A stretch of DNA of 11,995 nucleotides, taken from NCBI GenBank assembly GCA_030453435.1, contig JAKDKI010000036.1, forward strand, positions 1-11,995, read 5' to 3'. Shown here in pieces: positions 4,911 to 11,995 of this stretch. Each line of letters opens with the position of its first letter. The first letter of the stretch is position 1. The position numbers and the translations under genes are program-made. This stretch comes from Kocuria sp. (GTDB lineage Bacteria; Actinomycetota; Actinomycetes; Actinomycetales; Micrococcaceae). The notes under the pieces were generated by a model. That model had not been told where the DNA came from, made no database searches, and was given only the letters and a program-made list of their open reading frames with translations.

Positions 4911-7283
4911 TCAGGCTCCCACGTACTCCGCGAGGTGCTGGCCCGTGAGTGTGGATTTCTGAGCCACGAGGTCTGCTGGCGTGCCCTCGAAAACGATCCG
5001 CCCGCCGTCGTGACCGGCACCTGGGCCCAAATCGATGATCCAGTCCGCGTGCGCCATGACGGCCTGGTGATGCTCGACCACGATCACGGACTTGCCGGAC
5101 TCGACCAGGCGGTCCAGCATGCCGAGGAGGCGTTCGACGTCGGCCAGGTGAAGGCCGGTAGTGGGTTCGTCAAGAATGTAGATTCCGCCCTTCTCCCCCA
5201 TGCGCGTAGCCAACTTGAGGCGCTGACGTTCGCCACCGGACAGCGTGGTGAGAGGCTGACCGACCTTCACGTATCCGAGGCCCACATCAACGAGTCGCTC
5301 GAGGATCTTGAGCGCGGCGGGCGTGCGAGCGTCGCCGTCTGCGAAATACTCGTGCGCTTCGGACACGGACATGGAGAACACATCACTGATGTTCTTCCCG
5401 TCAACCTCGAATTCGAGGACGGCGGGCTGGAATCGCTTGCCTTCGCAGTCGTCACATGTGGAGGTGACACCCTCCATCATGCCCAGGTCCGTGTAGATCA
5501 CGCCGGCGCCCCTGCAGGTGGGGCACGCGCCCTCAGAGTTGGGGCTGAACAGGGCGGGCTTTTCCCCGTTGACCTTGGCGAACGTTTTGCGGATGGAGTC
5601 GAGCAGGCCTGTGTATGTGGCGGGATTGCTGCGTCGGGAGCCGCGGATGGCGCTCTGATCGATCGAGACGATGTCCTGATCGGCCGGCATCGATCCGTGA
5701 ACCAGGGAACTCTTGCCCGAACCGGCCACGCCCGTAATCACGGTCAGAACACCGAGAGGAATGTCCACGTCAACGTTGTCCAGGTTGTGGGAGGTGGCGC
5801 CGCGGATCTCCAGCTGGCCAGCGGATTTGCGGAAAGACTCTTTGAGGGCGACCTGATCGTCCAAGTGACGGCCCGTATTGGTGTCACTCCCCCGCAGTTC
5901 TTCCACGGTGCCTTCGAAACAAATGGTGCCACCATCCGTTCCTGCTCCAGGCCCGAGGTCGACCACGTGATCGGCGATCGCAATGGTCTCCGGCTTGTGC
6001 TCCACCACGAGCACCGTGTTGCCCTTGTCGCGCAGTTCGAGCAGCAGCTCGTTCATCTGGCGAATGTCATGCGGGTGCAGACCAATGGTGGGCTCATCGA
6101 ACACGTAGGTGACGTCGGTCAACGGGGAGCCCAGGTGACGAATCATCTTGGCACGTTGGGACTCACCTCCGGACAGCGTGCTCGTGGGGCGGTCCAGGGA
6201 GAGATACCCCAGGCCGATCCGCACGAACGAATCCAGCGTGGCAGTCAGACCGTCCAGCAGGGGCTGCATGGCCGGGTGATCCAGGCTCCGAACCCACTGA
6301 GCGAGATCAGTGATCTGCATGGCGCACGCATCGGCGATGCTGACGCCGTCGATCTTGGCGTTGCGCGCGCCCTCGGCCAATCGCGTGCCGTCGCATTCCG
6401 GGCAGGCTTTGAATGTCACGGCGCGATCCACGAACTCACGCACATGGGTCTGCATGGCCTCGCGGTCCTTGTTCAGCATGGATTTCTGGATCCGTGGGAT
6501 CAGCCCTTCGAAGGTCATGTTGATGCCCTCGACCTTGACCTTGACCGGCTCCATGTAGAGGAATTCTTGGAGCTGTTTCTCCGTAAAGTCCTTAATGGGT
6601 TTGTCTCCGGGGAAGAACTCGAGCCCGCCATAGAGGCGGACGTTCCAGCCCCCCTTGTTGTATCCGGGAACCGTGATGGCGCCATCCTTGATGGACAGAG
6701 TCTCATCGTAGAGTTCCGCCAGATCCAGGTCCGAGACTTTCCCCATGCCTTCACAGCGCGGGCACATGCCGCCTGTAATGGAGAAGGTCTTCTTCTCCTT
6801 CTTCTTATTGCCACGTTCCACGGTGATCGCGCCAGCACCGCTGACCGAAGGAATGTTGAACGCGAATGCCTTGGGCCCTCCAATGCGTGGTTTGGCTAGA
6901 CGCGAGAACACAATGCGGAGCATCGCGTTGACGTCCGTGGCAGTGCCCACCGTGGACCGCGGATTCGTTCCCGTGGGCTCCTGGTCCACCATGATTGCGG
7001 TGGTGATGCCCTCCAACATGTCGACCTCGGGTCTGCCGACCGTGGGCATCATGCCTTGCAAGAAGGCACTGTAAGTTTCGTTGATCAACCGTTGCGATTC
7101 CGCGGCCACCGTGCCGAACACCAAGGAGCTTTTGCCCGAGCCGGAAACGCCCGTGAAAACCGTGAGTCGGCGCTTGGGAATATCCAGACTCACGTCCCGA
7201 AGGTTGTTTTCACGGGCGCCCCGTACTCGAATCACATCGTGGGTGTCGGCCGCGTGCTCGCGGGCCGCATCGGTTGTGCTCAC
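4911..7283 (-). CDS. UvrA-like tandem ABC ATPase, short form lacking the UvrB-binding region
   Basis: This paralogue of the excinuclease subunit UvrA has two ABC modules. Residues are counted from an upstream in-frame GTG at 7331. Walker A motifs are G-V-S-G-S-G-K-S-S (61-69) and G-V-A-G-S-G-K-S-S (534-542); signatures are L-S-G-G-E-S-Q (386-392) and L-S-G-G-E-R-Q (697-703); Walker B motifs carry D-E-P at 412-414 and 721-723. C-x-x-C pairs occur at 190-193, 310-313, 603-606 and 626-629. The first module lacks the usual leading C-x-x-C, and only about 120 residues separate Walker A from the first pair, against about 240 in full UvrA. This fits loss of the UvrB-binding domain. Short UvrA relatives include drug-tolerance proteins such as DrrC; a role in repair or in DNA-intercalator protection is possible. 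I prefer the GTG at 7283, with GGAG at 7289-7292; 7331 has no Shine-Dalgarno sequence. Confidence 0.88.
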   Translation of the reverse strand: MSTTDAAREHAADTHDVIRVRGARENNLRDVSLDIPKRRLTVFTGVSGSGKSSLVFGTVAAESQRLINETYSAFLQGMMPTVGRPEVDMLEGITTAIMVDQEPTGTNPRSTVGTATDVNAMLRIVFSRLAKPRIGGPKAFAFNIPSVSGAGAITVERGNKKKEKKTFSITGGMCPRCEGMGKVSDLDLAELYDETLSIKDGAITVPGYNKGGWNVRLYGGLEFFPGDKPIKDFTEKQLQEFLYMEPVKVKVEGINMTFEGLIPRIQKSMLNKDREAMQTHVREFVDRAVTFKACPECDGTRLAEGARNAKIDGVSIADACAMQITDLAQWVRSLDHPAMQPLLDGLTATLDSFVRIGLGYLSLDRPTSTLSGGESQRAKMIRHLGSPLTDVTYVFDEPTIGLHPHDIRQMNELLLELRDKGNTVLVVEHKPETIAIADHVVDLGPGAGTDGGTICFEGTVEELRGSDTNTGRHLDDQVALKESFRKSAGQLEIRGATSHNLDNVDVDIPLGVLTVITGVAGSGKSSLVHGSMPADQDIVSIDQSAIRGSRRSNPATYTGLLDSIRKTFAKVNGEKPALFSPNSEGACPTCRGAGVIYTDLGMMEGVTSTCDDCEGKRFQPAVLEFEVDGKNISDVFSMSVSEAHEYFADGDARTPAALKILERLVDVGLGYVKVGQPLTTLSGGERQRLKLATRMGEKGGIYILDEPTTGLHLADVERLLGMLDRLVESGKSVIVVEHHQAVMAHADWIIDLGPGAGHDGGRIVFEGTPADLVAQKSTLTGQHLAEYVGA

Positions 7284-7351
7284 CGTGTCTCCAGAGGTTG
7301 AAGAAATGCCGTCCAGGTTACGACGGCGCACGGCAGTTTATCGCGCACGTG

Positions 7352-7866
7352 TCACTTGAACACACCCACGGTCGAGGTCACGAGAGACTCCGAAGAGCAC
7401 GCGTCACCGTGAGCCGCAACGTTGTACTGACTCGTGCCACCCGGGAGATAAATCGTCAGAGCGTCTGTGTCCACCACTCCGCCGCAGTCTGCGGCGTCGT
7501 ACAGGTGCGGCTGGGTCACCCTGAGGATCGCACGGCCAGTCTCCCCTGGCTTGAGCTGAACGGGCACGACACCCTCGTTCGTCCAAGCCGCGGGTGCTCC
7601 ATACTGTTCAAACCCGCTACTTGTGAGCACGGACCGTTGAACACCGGGGTGCCCGTTCAAATTACACGCATCACTACCTTTATTCGTGACGAGGATCCAC
7701 TGCGAATAGTGGCCCATACCCGGGCTACCCGGTTCCGACTCCACTTCGATACTGACATCCTTGCACGGCCCACAGCGGGGGCGGCTTGCGCGGGTGCGAC
7801 CGCTGACAGCGATAGCCCCAATCCGACGATTGCTGCTGTTCCGGTCAACTTGCTGATGCGTTGCAT
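7352..7866 (-). CDS. Secreted DUF4232 protein with an apparent one-base frameshift
   Basis: The reading frame from ATG 7866 gives a clean Sec signal peptide: M-Q-R-I-S-K, a hydrophobic core and A-Q-A-A near residues 27-30. It then runs on into unrelated sequence. A second frame, joined by a -1 shift between about 7790 and 7766, carries the DUF4232 domain. That domain starts C-K-D-V-S-I-E-V (7765 downward) and contains V-T-N-K-G, C-N-L-N-G-H-P-G-V, the A-D-C-G-G segment and a C-terminal Cys, ending at 7352. The domain frame has no signal peptide of its own, so both parts belong to one gene. The shift region contains a run of five G on the plus strand, so a lost base or a sequencing error is likely. 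If real, the gene is broken or its domain would start at GTG 7744 without export. The AGGAGGT at 7871-7877 supports the 7866 start. DUF4232 proteins are exported; their role is unknown. Confidence 0.72.
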
Positions 7867-7867
7867 G

Positions 7868-7908
7868 ACGACCTCCTGAGGTCGTGGGCCCCGGCGACGT
7901 TCGCCGGG
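7868..7908 (-). promoter_or_regulatory. Two adjacent hairpins in the DUF4232 leader, one holding the ribosome binding site
   Basis: ACGACCTC (7868-7875) and GAGGTCGT (7878-7885) form a perfect 18-bp palindrome with a 2-bp centre. It contains the AGGAGG ribosome site two bases before the ATG (7866). Directly upstream in the transcript, CCCGGCGA (7890-7897) pairs with TCGCCGGG (7901-7908) around 3 nt. In RNA the first hairpin (7 bp, 4-nt loop) would hide the Shine-Dalgarno sequence. Alternatively the palindrome is a DNA operator. Confidence 0.5.
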
Positions 7909-8081
7909 TTGTCAGCCCTCCGGACTTCTGTCTTTATCCGGTTATTCCAGACTGGAGCGGTCATCCGATTTGCACAAGCGAATCTGGACATCTTAATCGC
8001 TTTGTGATGGTGCCAGGCCGTGACTAGAGACTCCACTTTCAACAGATAGTTCAAGGATGTACAAGAACTTTCACTTCAATG

Positions 8082-8106
8082 TTGACGTCAATCCCCACCC
8101 TAGAAT
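8082..8106 (+). promoter_or_regulatory. Promoter of the DUF3054 gene with a TTGACGTCAA palindrome
   Basis: TAGAAT (8101-8106) lies 6 nt before the ATG at 8113, the distance expected for a leaderless transcript. GGGAG directly before the ATG is too close to act as a Shine-Dalgarno sequence. TTGACG (8082-8087) looks like a -35 box but is only 13 bp from the -10 box. It is part of a perfect 10-bp palindrome (8082-8091), so it may instead be an operator. Confidence 0.45.
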
Positions 8107-8112
8107 GGGAGC

Positions 8113-8547
8113 ATGTCCCGATCTACATCGCCATCCGTATCCCCATCTTCATCCAGCACCAAGGACATCTCTCCCCCGCCCTCGACAACCAGCCACTGGC
8201 CGTGGTTCCTGATCGCCGATTTGGTCCTGGTGACGGTCTTCGCGGCGCTGGGTCGCAACGCTCATGACCAGAGTGCCTGGGGCGCGCTGGAGACCGCTTG
8301 GCCTTTCCTTGTTGGCGCACTGGTCGGTTGGGTGCTTATCCGTGCGCATCGGCGTCCAGCCGCCTTGTTCCCAACCGGCGTGGTCGTGTGGCTGTCCGCA
8401 GAGATCGTCGGCATGTTGCTGCGCATGGCCACCGGGCAGGGAACGGCGTTGGCCTTCGTCCTGGTCAGTCTCGGTGTCCTGGGGCTGTTTCTCTTGGGAT
8501 ACCGGTTAGTCGTGCACCTGGTCGGTCGGTCGCGACGCAGTCGCTAG
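8113..8547 (+). CDS. DUF3054 family membrane protein
   Basis: This 144-residue membrane protein has a Ser/Pro/Thr-rich cytoplasmic tail of about 28 residues. Four predicted helices follow near 30-46, 60-77, 85-103 and 110-136, and the C-terminus is basic (R-S-R-R-S-R). DUF3054 landmarks are visible: D35 in helix 1, F-A-A-L-G-R-N-A-H (43-51), T-A-W-P-F-L-V-G (61-68), R-R-P (80-82) and G-M-L-L-R-x-x-x-G-Q-G-T-A (100-112). No function is established for the family. It stands just upstream of the Lrp/AsnC-like gene (30-bp gap) on the same strand, so the two may be cotranscribed. Confidence 0.83.
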   Translation: MSRSTSPSVSPSSSSTKDISPPPSTTSHWPWFLIADLVLVTVFAALGRNAHDQSAWGALETAWPFLVGALVGWVLIRAHRRPAALFPTGVVVWLSAEIVGMLLRMATGQGTALAFVLVSLGVLGLFLLGYRLVVHLVGRSRRSR

Positions 8548-8577
8548 GCTGAAGGTAAACGTCGAGAAAGGACTCAC

Positions 8578-8856
8578 ATGCTCACCGCAATCGTGTTGAT
8601 CAAGACCACCGCCAACCGCATCCCTGAGGTGGCTCAGGAGATTTCCAACATCAAGGGGATCACCGAGGTCTACTCGGTGACCGGCGATTGGGACCTCATT
8701 GCCATCGTGCGCGTGCGTGAGCACGAGAAACTTGCGGACGTAATTGCCGATCAGCTCTCCAAGGTCAACGGGGTGGTGTCCACGAGCACCAACATCGCCT
8801 TCCGCGCCTACAGTGAGCACGATCTGGATGCAGCTTTCTCCCTGGGTATCGACTAA
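8578..8856 (+). CDS. Stand-alone Lrp/AsnC ligand-binding (RAM) domain protein
   Basis: This 92-residue protein consists only of the regulation-of-amino-acid-metabolism domain of Lrp/AsnC regulators; the DNA-binding helix-turn-helix is absent. The beta-alpha-beta-beta-alpha-beta order is visible: M-L-T-A-I-V-L-I-K strand, R-I-P-E-V-A-Q-E-I helix, G-I-T-E-V-Y-S-V-T-G-D-W-D-L-I-A-I-V hairpin with the effector-site G-D-W-D-L (about residues 36-40), a second helix and V-V-S-T-S-T-N-I-A-F. Such SraA/SraC-like proteins form oligomers that bind amino acids and may modulate full-length Lrp partners. It lies opposite trpD, which suggests an amino-acid link, but this is only neighbourhood evidence. AAAGGA at 8568-8573 supports the ATG. 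Confidence 0.88.
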   Translation: MLTAIVLIKTTANRIPEVAQEISNIKGITEVYSVTGDWDLIAIVRVREHEKLADVIADQLSKVNGVVSTSTNIAFRAYSEHDLDAAFSLGID

Positions 8857-8885
8857 CCGGCAGTCACCCCAGGCCCCAGACACGA

Positions 8886-8928
8886 ACGACGCCGCTCCCT
8901 CGGGATTTACCCGGGCGAGCGGCGTCGT
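8886..8928. terminator. Strong hairpin between convergent genes, bidirectional terminator
   Basis: ACGACGCCGCTC (8886-8897) pairs perfectly with GAGCGGCGTCGT (8917-8928). After one mismatch the stem continues inward (8899-8904 with 8910-8915, one G-U) to an ATTTA loop. The 18-pair stem lies between the stops of the Lrp-like gene and trpD. There is no long T-tract, but placement and stability argue for a shared terminator. Confidence 0.75.
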
Positions 8929-8951
8929 CGTTGGTGAAGAAAAGTCGGTAA

Positions 8952-10010
8952 CTAGACGGTGCGTGCGAACTGGACCCAGCGATCCAACACGCCTTGGGCC
9001 GCGCCGGAATCAATTGACTCAGCCGCGCGGGCGATGGCCTTCCCGAAGCGCTCGTGGAAATCTCCCTCGGCGGTTTCGTCCACGGCCATCAGGCCTGCCG
9101 CGGAATTCAAGAGCACCGCATTGCGGATGTGACCGCGGGCGCCGCCGAGAACATCGCGAACCACGCCCGCGTTGTACTGGGCGTCCTGGCCTCGAAGATC
9201 CTCGATGGTTGCGCGAGGCATGTCGAAATCGAGCGGCTCGAGTGAATATTCCTTGATTTGCCCGTCACGAACTTCCCACACGTCCGACGGCGCAGTCACA
9301 GTGAGCTCGTCCAGCCCATCTCCACCGCGGAAGACCAGAGCGCGGTCACCTCGATTCTGGAACACGCCGGCCATCAAGGGGGCCAAGGCAGCATCTGCAA
9401 CGCCGATCGCGGAAGCCTTGACCTTGGCCGGGTTAGTGATGGGCCCCAGGAAATTGAACGCTGTGGCCACGGCCAACGCCTTGCGGGCGACGGCCGCGAA
9501 ACGCATGGACGGGTGGAACGTCTGAGCGAACAGGAACGTGATCCCCACGTCCGACGCCGCTTGCTCCACCTTGTCGACGGGCATGTCCAGCTGGACGCCC
9601 AGAGCTTCGAGGACATCCGCGGAGCCTGATTTCGACGACGACGCCCGGTTGCCGTGCTTGACCACGCGCACACCGGCGCCGGCACATACCAAGGCCGACA
9701 TGGTGGAAATATTGACGCTCGACAACCGGTCTCCCCCGGTGCCCACGATGTCCAACGCAGGTGCAGGCACATTCACCGGACGGGCATGCTCCACCATGGC
9801 ATCTGCCAAACCGTTGAGCTCGTCCACGGTTTCCCCCTTGGTACGCAGGGCCATGAGGAAACCAGCAATCACAGCATCAGACACCTCCCCGTTCATGATG
9901 GTGTCCATGGCCCAATAGGACTCATCCCAAGTGAGATCCTCGCCACGCGAGAGGGTGGCAAGAAGATTCGGCCAGTGCATGTTCGATCGGGATCCAGTTG
10001 AGGTAGTCAC
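8952..10010 (-). CDS. trpD: Anthranilate phosphoribosyltransferase TrpD
   Basis: This enzyme joins anthranilate to phosphoribosyl pyrophosphate, the second step of tryptophan synthesis from chorismate, in the cytoplasm. The 352-residue length is normal. The PRPP-binding loop D-I-V-G-T-G-G-D (87-94), N-I-S-T (100-103), K-H-G-N-R-A-S-S-S (118-126) and S-G-S-A-D (128-132) are intact. So are H-P-x-M-R (166-170), the L-G-P-I-T-N-P motif (188-194) and the metal-binding D-E of D-G-L-D-E (231-235). The start GTG at 10010 has no ribosome site but a TACAGT box 6 nt upstream, so a leaderless mRNA is likely; an ATG at 9980 is the alternative. It stands alone, away from other trp genes, divergent from ctaE, as in many actinobacteria. 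Confidence 0.96.
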   Translation of the reverse strand: MTTSTGSRSNMHWPNLLATLSRGEDLTWDESYWAMDTIMNGEVSDAVIAGFLMALRTKGETVDELNGLADAMVEHARPVNVPAPALDIVGTGGDRLSSVNISTMSALVCAGAGVRVVKHGNRASSSKSGSADVLEALGVQLDMPVDKVEQAASDVGITFLFAQTFHPSMRFAAVARKALAVATAFNFLGPITNPAKVKASAIGVADAALAPLMAGVFQNRGDRALVFRGGDGLDELTVTAPSDVWEVRDGQIKEYSLEPLDFDMPRATIEDLRGQDAQYNAGVVRDVLGGARGHIRNAVLLNSAAGLMAVDETAEGDFHERFGKAIARAAESIDSGAAQGVLDRWVQFARTV

Positions 10011-10016
10011 AATCTG

Positions 10017-10022
10017 ACTGTA
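10017..10022 (-). promoter_or_regulatory. -10 box of a probable leaderless trpD promoter
   Basis: On the minus strand TACAGT is followed by 6 nt and then the GTG start at 10010. It matches the TANNNT pattern at the spacing seen for leaderless genes in actinobacteria. TTCGTG about 19 bp upstream is a weak -35 candidate. No Shine-Dalgarno sequence exists for this start. Confidence 0.5.
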
Positions 10023-10154
10023 CCGCCAGATTCCCGCTCTGCACGAAGCCGCCCGGGCACAGGGATTTTAGCTCCCTATATAAGGGGCGCCACGAAATAA
10101 CCTGCAAGAGAAGCAGTTGGTTCGCGACACGGAACCCTCAGAAGGGCCCGGTGG

Positions 10155-10184
10155 TTGGTTCACGGAGAGTTTTGGCGACATAAT
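10155..10184 (+). promoter_or_regulatory. Promoter of ctaE, probably leaderless
   Basis: TTGGTT (10155-10160) and CATAAT (10179-10184) are 18 bp apart, and the GTG of ctaE follows 6 nt later at 10191. The -10 box lies in a short dyad GACAT-A-ATGTC (10177-10187), which could be coincidence or a regulator site. Confidence 0.5.
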
Positions 10185-10190
10185 GTCTCT

Positions 10191-10829
10191 GTGACAACTG
10201 CAACCCATACCCCAGCCAAACCGGTAGGCGCGAACATCAATCGCCCCAACCTCACTTCCGTGGGCACCATCGTGTGGCTCTCCTCCGAAGTGATGTTCTT
10301 CGCCGGTCTTTTCGCCATGTACTTCACCCTCCGCGCAACGTCTCCGGAGTTGTGGGAGGAACAGACCTCGATGCTCAACGTTCCGTTGGCATTGATCAAC
10401 ACCATCATCCTGGTGCTCAGCTCTGTGACCTGCCAGTTCGGCGTGTTCGCTGCTGAGCGTCTCCAGCCCCGGCGTACCGGCGGCATCTTCCAGTTCACCA
10501 AGTGGGGCATGACCGAGTGGTTCGCGCTCACCTTCCTGATGGGTGCCGTCTTCGTCTCCGTCCAGGTGTACGAGTACGCTGTGCTGGTTTCCGAAGGCGT
10601 CACCATTGCGGCCAACGCATATGGTTCTGCCTTCTACATCACCACCGGCTTCCACGCGATCCACGTGACCGGCGGTCTGATCGCATTCCTGTTCATCATG
10701 GGCCGCGCCTACGTTGCCAAGCGGTTCGGACACTTCGAGGCCACCTCGGCCATCGTGGTCTCCTACTATTGGCACTTCGTGGACGTCGTCTGGATCGTCC
10801 TGTTCATCCTGGTCTACTTCATTCAGTAA
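10191..10829 (+). CDS. ctaE: Cytochrome c oxidase (aa3) subunit III
   Basis: This 212-residue integral membrane subunit supports the catalytic subunit I of the aa3 terminal oxidase. Five hydrophobic segments are visible, the actinobacterial form lacking the first two helices of mitochondrial subunit III. Family motifs include [17 protein letters not shown] near the start, [17 protein letters not shown] in the fourth helix and [11 protein letters not shown] near the end. I chose GTG 10191 (V-T-T-A-T-H-T-P) because known actinobacterial homologues begin with a similar short tail and a -10 box sits at leaderless distance. The upstream GTG at 10155 would add 12 atypical residues. It is followed 60 bp later by qcrC. 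Confidence 0.95.
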   Translation: MTTATHTPAKPVGANINRPNLTSVGTIVWLSSEVMFFAGLFAMYFTLRATSPELWEEQTSMLNVPLALINTIILVLSSVTCQFGVFAAERLQPRRTGGIFQFTKWGMTEWFALTFLMGAVFVSVQVYEYAVLVSEGVTIAANAYGSAFYITTGFHAIHVTGGLIAFLFIMGRAYVAKRFGHFEATSAIVVSYYWHFVDVVWIVLFILVYFIQ

Positions 10830-10889
10830 CCAGCAGGAACGATTCACCCCATCCCAGTCTCCAAGTACCGAGTAAAAGGAACGTTTGAC

Positions 10890-11681
10890 GTGAAGGCACT
10901 CTCACAAAAGCGCCGCCATCCTCTGGCAGTCCTCGCACTGCTCGTCATGGCTTTGCTTCTCACCGGTGGACTCTATGCAGTTGCCACAACCACCAACGAA
11001 GCCAAGGCCGAGACCACGACCTACTCGGCACAGGATATTGAGGAAGGCCAGAAGTTGTTCCTGGCCAACTGCTCCACCTGCCACGGTTTGAACGCAGAAG
11101 GCACCGAGGCCGGTCCCAGCCTCATTGGTGTAGGTGCGGCGTCGGTTGATTTCCAGGTTGGCACCGGCCGTATGCCCATGCAGATGCAGGGCCCTCAGGC
11201 GCAGGTCAAGCCCGAGCAGTTCAATGAAGAACAGACCAAGCAGCTCGCAGGCTACGTTGCCTCCCTCGGTGCAGGCCCCGCCATCCCCGAGGACGAGTAC
11301 CTGGACGTCACCAAGGGCGATTCCGCCAACGGTGCCAAGGTCTTCCTGGCCAACTGCGCCATGTGCCACAACGCTGCAGGCGCCGGTGGCGCACTGACCC
11401 GCGGCAAGTTCGCCCCCTCCGTGATGGGTGTCGACGAGGCTCACATCTACGAGGCCATGCAGACCGGCCCGCAGAACATGCCCGTCTTCAACGACGCCAA
11501 CATCACCCCCGAGGAAAAGCGTGACGTGATCACCTACCTCAAGGCGCTGGACAACAACACCAACCCCGGTGGTTTCGGCCTCGGATCGCTTGGCCCCGTC
11601 TCTGAGGGCCTGCTGATCTGGAGCATCGGTTTGGCCGTAGTCATCGGCTTCACCGTTTGGCTCACCTCCCGCTCCGCCTGA
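10890..11681 (+). CDS. qcrC: Diheme cytochrome c subunit of the cytochrome bc1 (bcc) complex
   Basis: This membrane-anchored 263-residue subunit carries electrons from the bc1 core directly to cytochrome aa3 oxidase in actinobacteria, which have no soluble cytochrome c. An N-terminal signal-anchor helix (about 13-33) precedes two c-type heme domains with C-S-T-C-H (61-65) and C-A-M-C-H (156-160). Each heme site follows the same F-L-A-N-C lead, evidence of an internal duplication. Likely axial methionines are in G-R-M-P-M (M95/M97) and in Q-N-M-P-V-F (M197). A C-terminal helix (about 241-260) anchors it on the outer face. The GTG at 10890 has AAAGGA at 10875-10880. Confidence 0.96.
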   Translation: MKALSQKRRHPLAVLALLVMALLLTGGLYAVATTTNEAKAETTTYSAQDIEEGQKLFLANCSTCHGLNAEGTEAGPSLIGVGAASVDFQVGTGRMPMQMQGPQAQVKPEQFNEEQTKQLAGYVASLGAGPAIPEDEYLDVTKGDSANGAKVFLANCAMCHNAAGAGGALTRGKFAPSVMGVDEAHIYEAMQTGPQNMPVFNDANITPEEKRDVITYLKALDNNTNPGGFGLGSLGPVSEGLLIWSIGLAVVIGFTVWLTSRSA

Positions 11682-11753
11682 GAGCATCAGCCGGCACCGC
11701 CGGCAACCTGATACAGAATTATTCAAAGCATCAAGAGAAGAATGAGGGACCAC

Positions 11754-11995
11754 ATGGGCGACCATCGTGACGGCACTCCCCAGCACAGCGGGGCGGTTGT
11801 CACCTCGGACGGAGCGGCTAAGAATCAGTTCCCCGACCCGGGACTTCCGCCGCACCGTCCTCGAGTGACAGACGTTGACCCCAAGGCTGCTAAGCGTGCC
11901 GAGCGGCAGGTAGTACTGCTGTTCATCATCTCGATCCTCGGATCGATTCTGTTCTTCATCGCGTACTTCGGTATCCGAGTGGACGGGCCGATCTA
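11754..11995 (+). CDS. qcrA: Rieske iron-sulfur subunit of the bcc complex, N-terminal part (3' truncated)
   Basis: About 80 residues are visible before the window ends. A polar cytoplasmic tail with the P-G-L-P-P-H-R-P-R-V-T-D-V-D-P motif is followed by K-A-A-K-R-A-E-R-Q and a hydrophobic helix (V-V-L-L-F-I-I-S-I-L-G onward). This matches the long N-terminus of actinobacterial QcrA, which has three membrane helices before the Rieske domain; the 2Fe-2S ligands lie outside the window. The ATG at 11754 is preceded by GAGGGA. An in-frame ATG at 11742 would add four residues and is less likely. The order ctaE-qcrC-qcrA is the standard actinobacterial one, and qcrB should follow. Confidence 0.93.
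   Translation, partial: MGDHRDGTPQHSGAVVTSDGAAKNQFPDPGLPPHRPRVTDVDPKAAKRAERQVVLLFIISILGSILFFIAYFGIRVDGPI

Noticed and set aside
4911..7331. Long plus-strand open frame opposite the UvrA-like gene (4935-6899)
   Set aside because: It is antisense to strong UvrA motifs, has low-complexity composition (many H, Q, E, R, V) and no family motif; it is a shadow of the coding strand.
10061..10082. AGGGA/TCCCT dyad and TATATA in the trpD-ctaE gap as a promoter
   Set aside because: No -35 box at a suitable distance on either strand, and better -10 boxes lie next to both start codons.
10068..10847. Minus-strand open frame of 259 codons antisense to ctaE
   Set aside because: ctaE motifs on the plus strand are unambiguous; the antisense product is rich in D, E, G and H and matches nothing I know.
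10902..11855. Minus-strand open frame of 317 codons antisense to qcrC/qcrA
   Set aside because: qcrC has two C-x-x-C-H sites and the correct neighbours; the antisense frame is a by-product of codon bias.
1..11995. Mobile element, CRISPR array, defence or toxin-antitoxin system
   Set aside because: No transposase, integrase, nuclease, repeat-spacer pattern or small toxin-antitoxin pair could be recognised on either strand.

Overview
The window is high-GC DNA typical of an actinobacterium. Gene content and order point to the family Micrococcaceae (relatives of Arthrobacter, Rothia or Kocuria). This is an inference from three things: trpD sits divergently beside ctaE-qcrC-qcrA, a stand-alone Lrp/AsnC ligand-binding protein and a DUF3054 protein lie next to trpD, and the Rieske N-terminus has the actinobacterial form. 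I see no transposase, integrase, CRISPR array, tRNA or rRNA. Most of the window is ordinary chromosomal housekeeping with accessory transport and hypothetical genes.

Left part (1-3400): the 3' end of a general-stress-protein-like membrane gene (+) meets a minus-strand operon head to head. The operon encodes an SsuABC/TauABC-type ABC importer, in transcription order ATPase (3181-2300), lipoprotein binding protein (2197-1127) and permease (1130-270, overlapping by ATGA). A SAM riboswitch of the S-box superfamily (about 3194-3280) lies directly in front of the ATPase. The 3' strand of its P1 helix runs into the Shine-Dalgarno sequence, so SAM should turn the importer off at translation. This ties the importer to sulfur or methionine supply. 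A 12-bp palindrome lies further upstream.

Middle part (3389-7283): a DUF2231 membrane protein (-), then a gene-poor stretch of about 510 bp with an unusual number of inverted repeats (operator-like palindromes and a possible structured RNA). After that come a small YCII-domain protein (+) and a short UvrA paralogue (-). The paralogue appears to lack the UvrB-binding region.

Right part (7352-11995): a secreted DUF4232 protein (-) whose signal peptide and domain lie in different frames (apparent one-base frameshift) and whose ribosome binding site sits in a palindrome. Next come DUF3054 (+), a stand-alone Lrp/AsnC RAM-domain protein (+), trpD (-) and the respiratory cluster ctaE-qcrC-qcrA (+; qcrA is cut by the window end). 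The last three encode cytochrome aa3 oxidase subunit III, the diheme cytochrome c and the Rieske protein, which in actinobacteria act together in the bcc-aa3 supercomplex. Three genes (DUF3054, trpD, ctaE) have a -10-like box about 7 nt before the start codon and no usable Shine-Dalgarno sequence, so leaderless mRNAs are likely.

No clearly novel multi-gene system is visible. The most rewarding points are the riboswitch that overlaps the ribosome binding site, the palindrome-rich gap at 4078-4316, and the frameshifted DUF4232 gene with its hairpin leader.
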